Source of the DNA: Helicobacter_D sp964464895
Lineage (GTDB): Bacteria > Campylobacterota > Campylobacteria > Campylobacterales > Helicobacteraceae
Assembly: GCA_964464895.1 (NCBI GenBank)
Contig: CAYXGY010000004.1
Coordinates: forward strand, 1-64,000
Length of the DNA: 64,000 nt
Reading direction: 5' to 3'
This document shows, one piece after another, positions 62,531 to 64,000 of the stretch. The notes under the pieces are model-generated. The model was not told the DNA's origin. It did no database searches and worked only from the letters and a program-made list of their open reading frames with translations. Positions within the stretch are counted from its first letter, which is position 1; the number at the start of each line of letters is the position of its first letter. The position numbers and the translations under genes are program-made.

Positions 62531-63802
62531 TTACAATTTACTCTGCGTGTAGAGACATAATGGGAAGCTTATTTGATTTGGCAGTGATTTAGTTTTAGTG
62601 CGGGGGGGGGGATTTTTAGATAATGTGCCATAAAAACTACCATTGATTTGGTTGTGGTCTATAAGATATTTTCTAAAATTTGCAAAAAGTTGATGGTTGA
62701 TTTTAAATTTTTTTGCACCTCTCCAAAATTGATGTAAAGGCTCTTGAAAAGTTAGCCCCTCAATATTATAAAATGCTCTACCGCATACTTTTGTTGGACA
62801 TTTGTGCAAAATACTTGAAAGTCCGGTAGTGCTATTGATTACAATACAGCCTAGTGCGTTGTGTAGGAGGCTTGGCAAGTGAATATCGTGTAGATAAATC
62901 ACTCTTTGACTTACATTGAACTTTCTTGCGCATCGCTTGATAAAAATTTTGTAATTTTTATATCCTCTATCCATTGGGTGGTGCTTGATGACTAGAAAAT
63001 GTTGAGGTTTTGAATATTGCGCAAACGAACGAATAGAGTTTTTGATGAAATTTTCAATTCTTTTAGGCTTAAAGTGGTTTTTAATTTGCGTATCATTATG
63101 TACTTGTAGAATGAGGGCGAAATATTGCTTTTTAGATTCTAAAACAAATTCAATATCGTCTTTTTCGCTCAATTTGTAGAGTTGTTTTCTCAAGAGCGAA
63201 AGAAACCAAGGGAACATTTCTAAGCCACTTAAACTACGATGGTGTAGCTTATTATTGAAGTAAAATCCACACCAAAAGGCAGCAAACCAATAAAGAAAAG
63301 AAAACCAAGCCATACTACCAAAGGAATGGATGACATTATATTCTTTGTAATTTTCGTCTTTTTGTTTGGGACAGTAGTTAAGAAAGGTTCTTGGGTCTTT
63401 GGGGAGTGTGGAATTGGCATTGACACCTTCAACCTCCAAAGTAATAAAATTTGGGCGGATATAACCCTCTTCAAAAATAAAGCAAGGAATTTTGAGGGTT
63501 TTGGCAACCTCAATCGCAATTTTATGCAAGGGACGACAATCATTAAACATCAAGACTTTTTGGATATTATTTGTAAGATAGAATTGTTTGATAAAGTCTT
63601 TGAAGCCTTTTAGCTCTCCACGATAGCTTTGTGCGCCAAAAGGAAAAAAGAACAAATCCCCCCCATTGAAATTGAGTTTAAAGATTTGATTCTTATTTTT
63701 TTTAAGTTTTTGCGCTAAATGATAAAAAAATGGTCCCACGGGTCCTTGCAAAAGTAGAATATTAGAATCTTTAAATTGTGAAATAGCTTCCTCTAATTGC
63801 AT
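62531..63802 (-). CDS. kpsS: KpsS/LipB-type capsule polysaccharide transferase
   Basis: A 423-residue protein starting L-L-L-Q-G-P-V-G-P-F-F and F-N-G-G-D-L-F-F, the KpsS signature. KpsS adds the first Kdo to the lysophosphatidylglycerol that anchors the capsule. Further motifs include the central K-H-H-P-M-D-R-G and the C-terminal N-G-S-F-Y. A C10 run encodes Pro-Pro-Pro near residue 400; a shift of one base would change the last about 20 residues. The gene lies next to a kpsD-like gene (upstream on this strand). Start ATG 63802. Confidence 0.9.
   Translation of the reverse strand: MQLEEAISQFKDSNILLLQGPVGPFFYHLAQKLKKNKNQIFKLNFNGGDLFFFPFGAQSYRGELKGFKDFIKQFYLTNNIQKVLMFNDCRPLHKIAIEVAKTLKIPCFIFEEGYIRPNFITLEVEGVNANSTLPKDPRTFLNYCPKQKDENYKEYNVIHSFGSMAWFSFLYWFAAFWCGFYFNNKLHHRSLSGLEMFPWFLSLLRKQLYKLSEKDDIEFVLESKKQYFALILQVHNDTQIKNHFKPKRIENFIKNSIRSFAQYSKPQHFLVIKHHPMDRGYKNYKIFIKRCARKFNVSQRVIYLHDIHLPSLLHNALGCIVINSTTGLSSILHKCPTKVCGRAFYNIEGLTFQEPLHQFWRGAKKFKINHQLFANFRKYLIDHNQINGSFYGTLSKNPPPRTKTKSLPNQISFPLCLYTQSKL
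62602..62611 (-). repeat. C10 tract near the 3' end of kpsS
   Basis: Ten G on the plus strand, C on the coding strand. With 10 C the tail reads to the stop at 62531; C11 would end at His-stop right after the prolines, and C9 would give about ten other residues. Confidence 0.8.
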
Positions 63803-63825
63803 TTAGGACCCTGCTTTTGCGTTTT

Positions 63826-64000
63826 TTAAAGGTCTAAAATGACTTTTGTAGCAATGGCAACTTGATACAAGATTTGTGTCAAGATACTTGTAACTTGCAA
63901 TCCGCGTCCTGTTTCTATCTCTGGTAATACAAGCAAAGAATCTCCCGGCTGCATTGTCGCGCTAGAATATCTGCTGTAACGTTCGGCTTTGCCATTGGCT
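63826..64000 (-). CDS. kpsD: Probable KpsD/Wza-type polysaccharide export protein, 3' end only
   Basis: The minus-strand frame is open from the window edge to TAA 63826-63828 and gives 57 residues. M-Q-P-G-D-S-L-L-V-L-P-E and the ending V-A-I-A-T-K-V-I-L-D-L resemble the C-terminus of capsule export proteins. It is 23 bp before kpsS on the same strand, as in Campylobacter capsule loci. Only the end is seen, so identity is inferred. Confidence 0.6.
   Translation of the reverse strand, partial: ANGKAERYSRYSSATMQPGDSLLVLPEIETGRGLQVTSILTQILYQVAIATKVILDL

Overview
The window looks like chromosome from an enterohepatic Helicobacter or a close relative in the Campylobacterota. It is AT-rich. Gene orders match Helicobacter and Campylobacter: carbonic anhydrase-kdsA-ribH-nusB near pyrF, porCDAB, fused ccsBA, fqrB, Csd4-type carboxypeptidase, and a P450 beside kpsS. 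Long homopolymer tracts typical of phase variation are present. An argJ gene and a kps capsule locus argue against H. pylori itself. The species call is inference.

Region 1 (1-7204) is one end of a prophage. It holds a partial coiled-coil protein, a scaffold-like protein, a DUF4043/N4-gp56-type major capsid protein, a small beta-rich protein, two large unknown proteins and two small membrane proteins. On the opposite strand are a PAPS-reductase-family gene and a DNA methyltransferase broken by one stop codon. About 1 kb without a convincing gene (7205-8179) separates it from chromosomal genes.

Region 2 (8180-12713) has a Cache-domain chemoreceptor and the flagellar hook gene flgE behind a clear sigma-54 promoter. 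Region 3 (12881-21882) is a two-partner secretion locus: a 2183-residue FhaB-like exoprotein, an overlapping lipoprotein gene, and an FhaC-like transporter. Two tRNA genes (initiator Met and Gln) follow.

Region 4 (22233-37500) is mostly core metabolism and translation: ribBA, DedA, a PomB-like stator protein, carbonic anhydrase, kdsA, ribH, nusB, pyrF, desulforubrerythrin, ccsBA, thrS-infC-rpmI-rplT. A family 8 glycosyltransferase gene, out of frame at a G6 run, sits between nusB and pyrF.

Region 5 (37698-47500) has a radical SAM gene switched out of frame by a G12 tract, an HAD phosphatase, lysA, pheA, fliL, acpS, maf, ccoS, fqrB, rpmB, a potassium channel gene, argJ and a YdcH-like gene. 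Region 6 (47722-57110) carries porCDAB, whose product is the known redox partner of FqrB, then hemH, a csd4-like gene, gap, a BAX inhibitor-1 homologue, a ThiE-like gene, alr and cytochrome c553. Region 7 (57270-64000) has a two-component system, a membrane hydrolase, a cytochrome P450, a small membrane protein, kpsS with a C10 tract near its 3' end, and the 3' end of a probable kpsD.

The most notable signals are three homopolymer-linked surface or glycan genes, the FhaB-lipoprotein-FhaC locus with its overlapping gene, a 16-bp motif repeated in the flgE/fhaB/chemoreceptor promoter regions, a Cys-rich insert in the histidine kinase, and the prophage capsid and modification genes.
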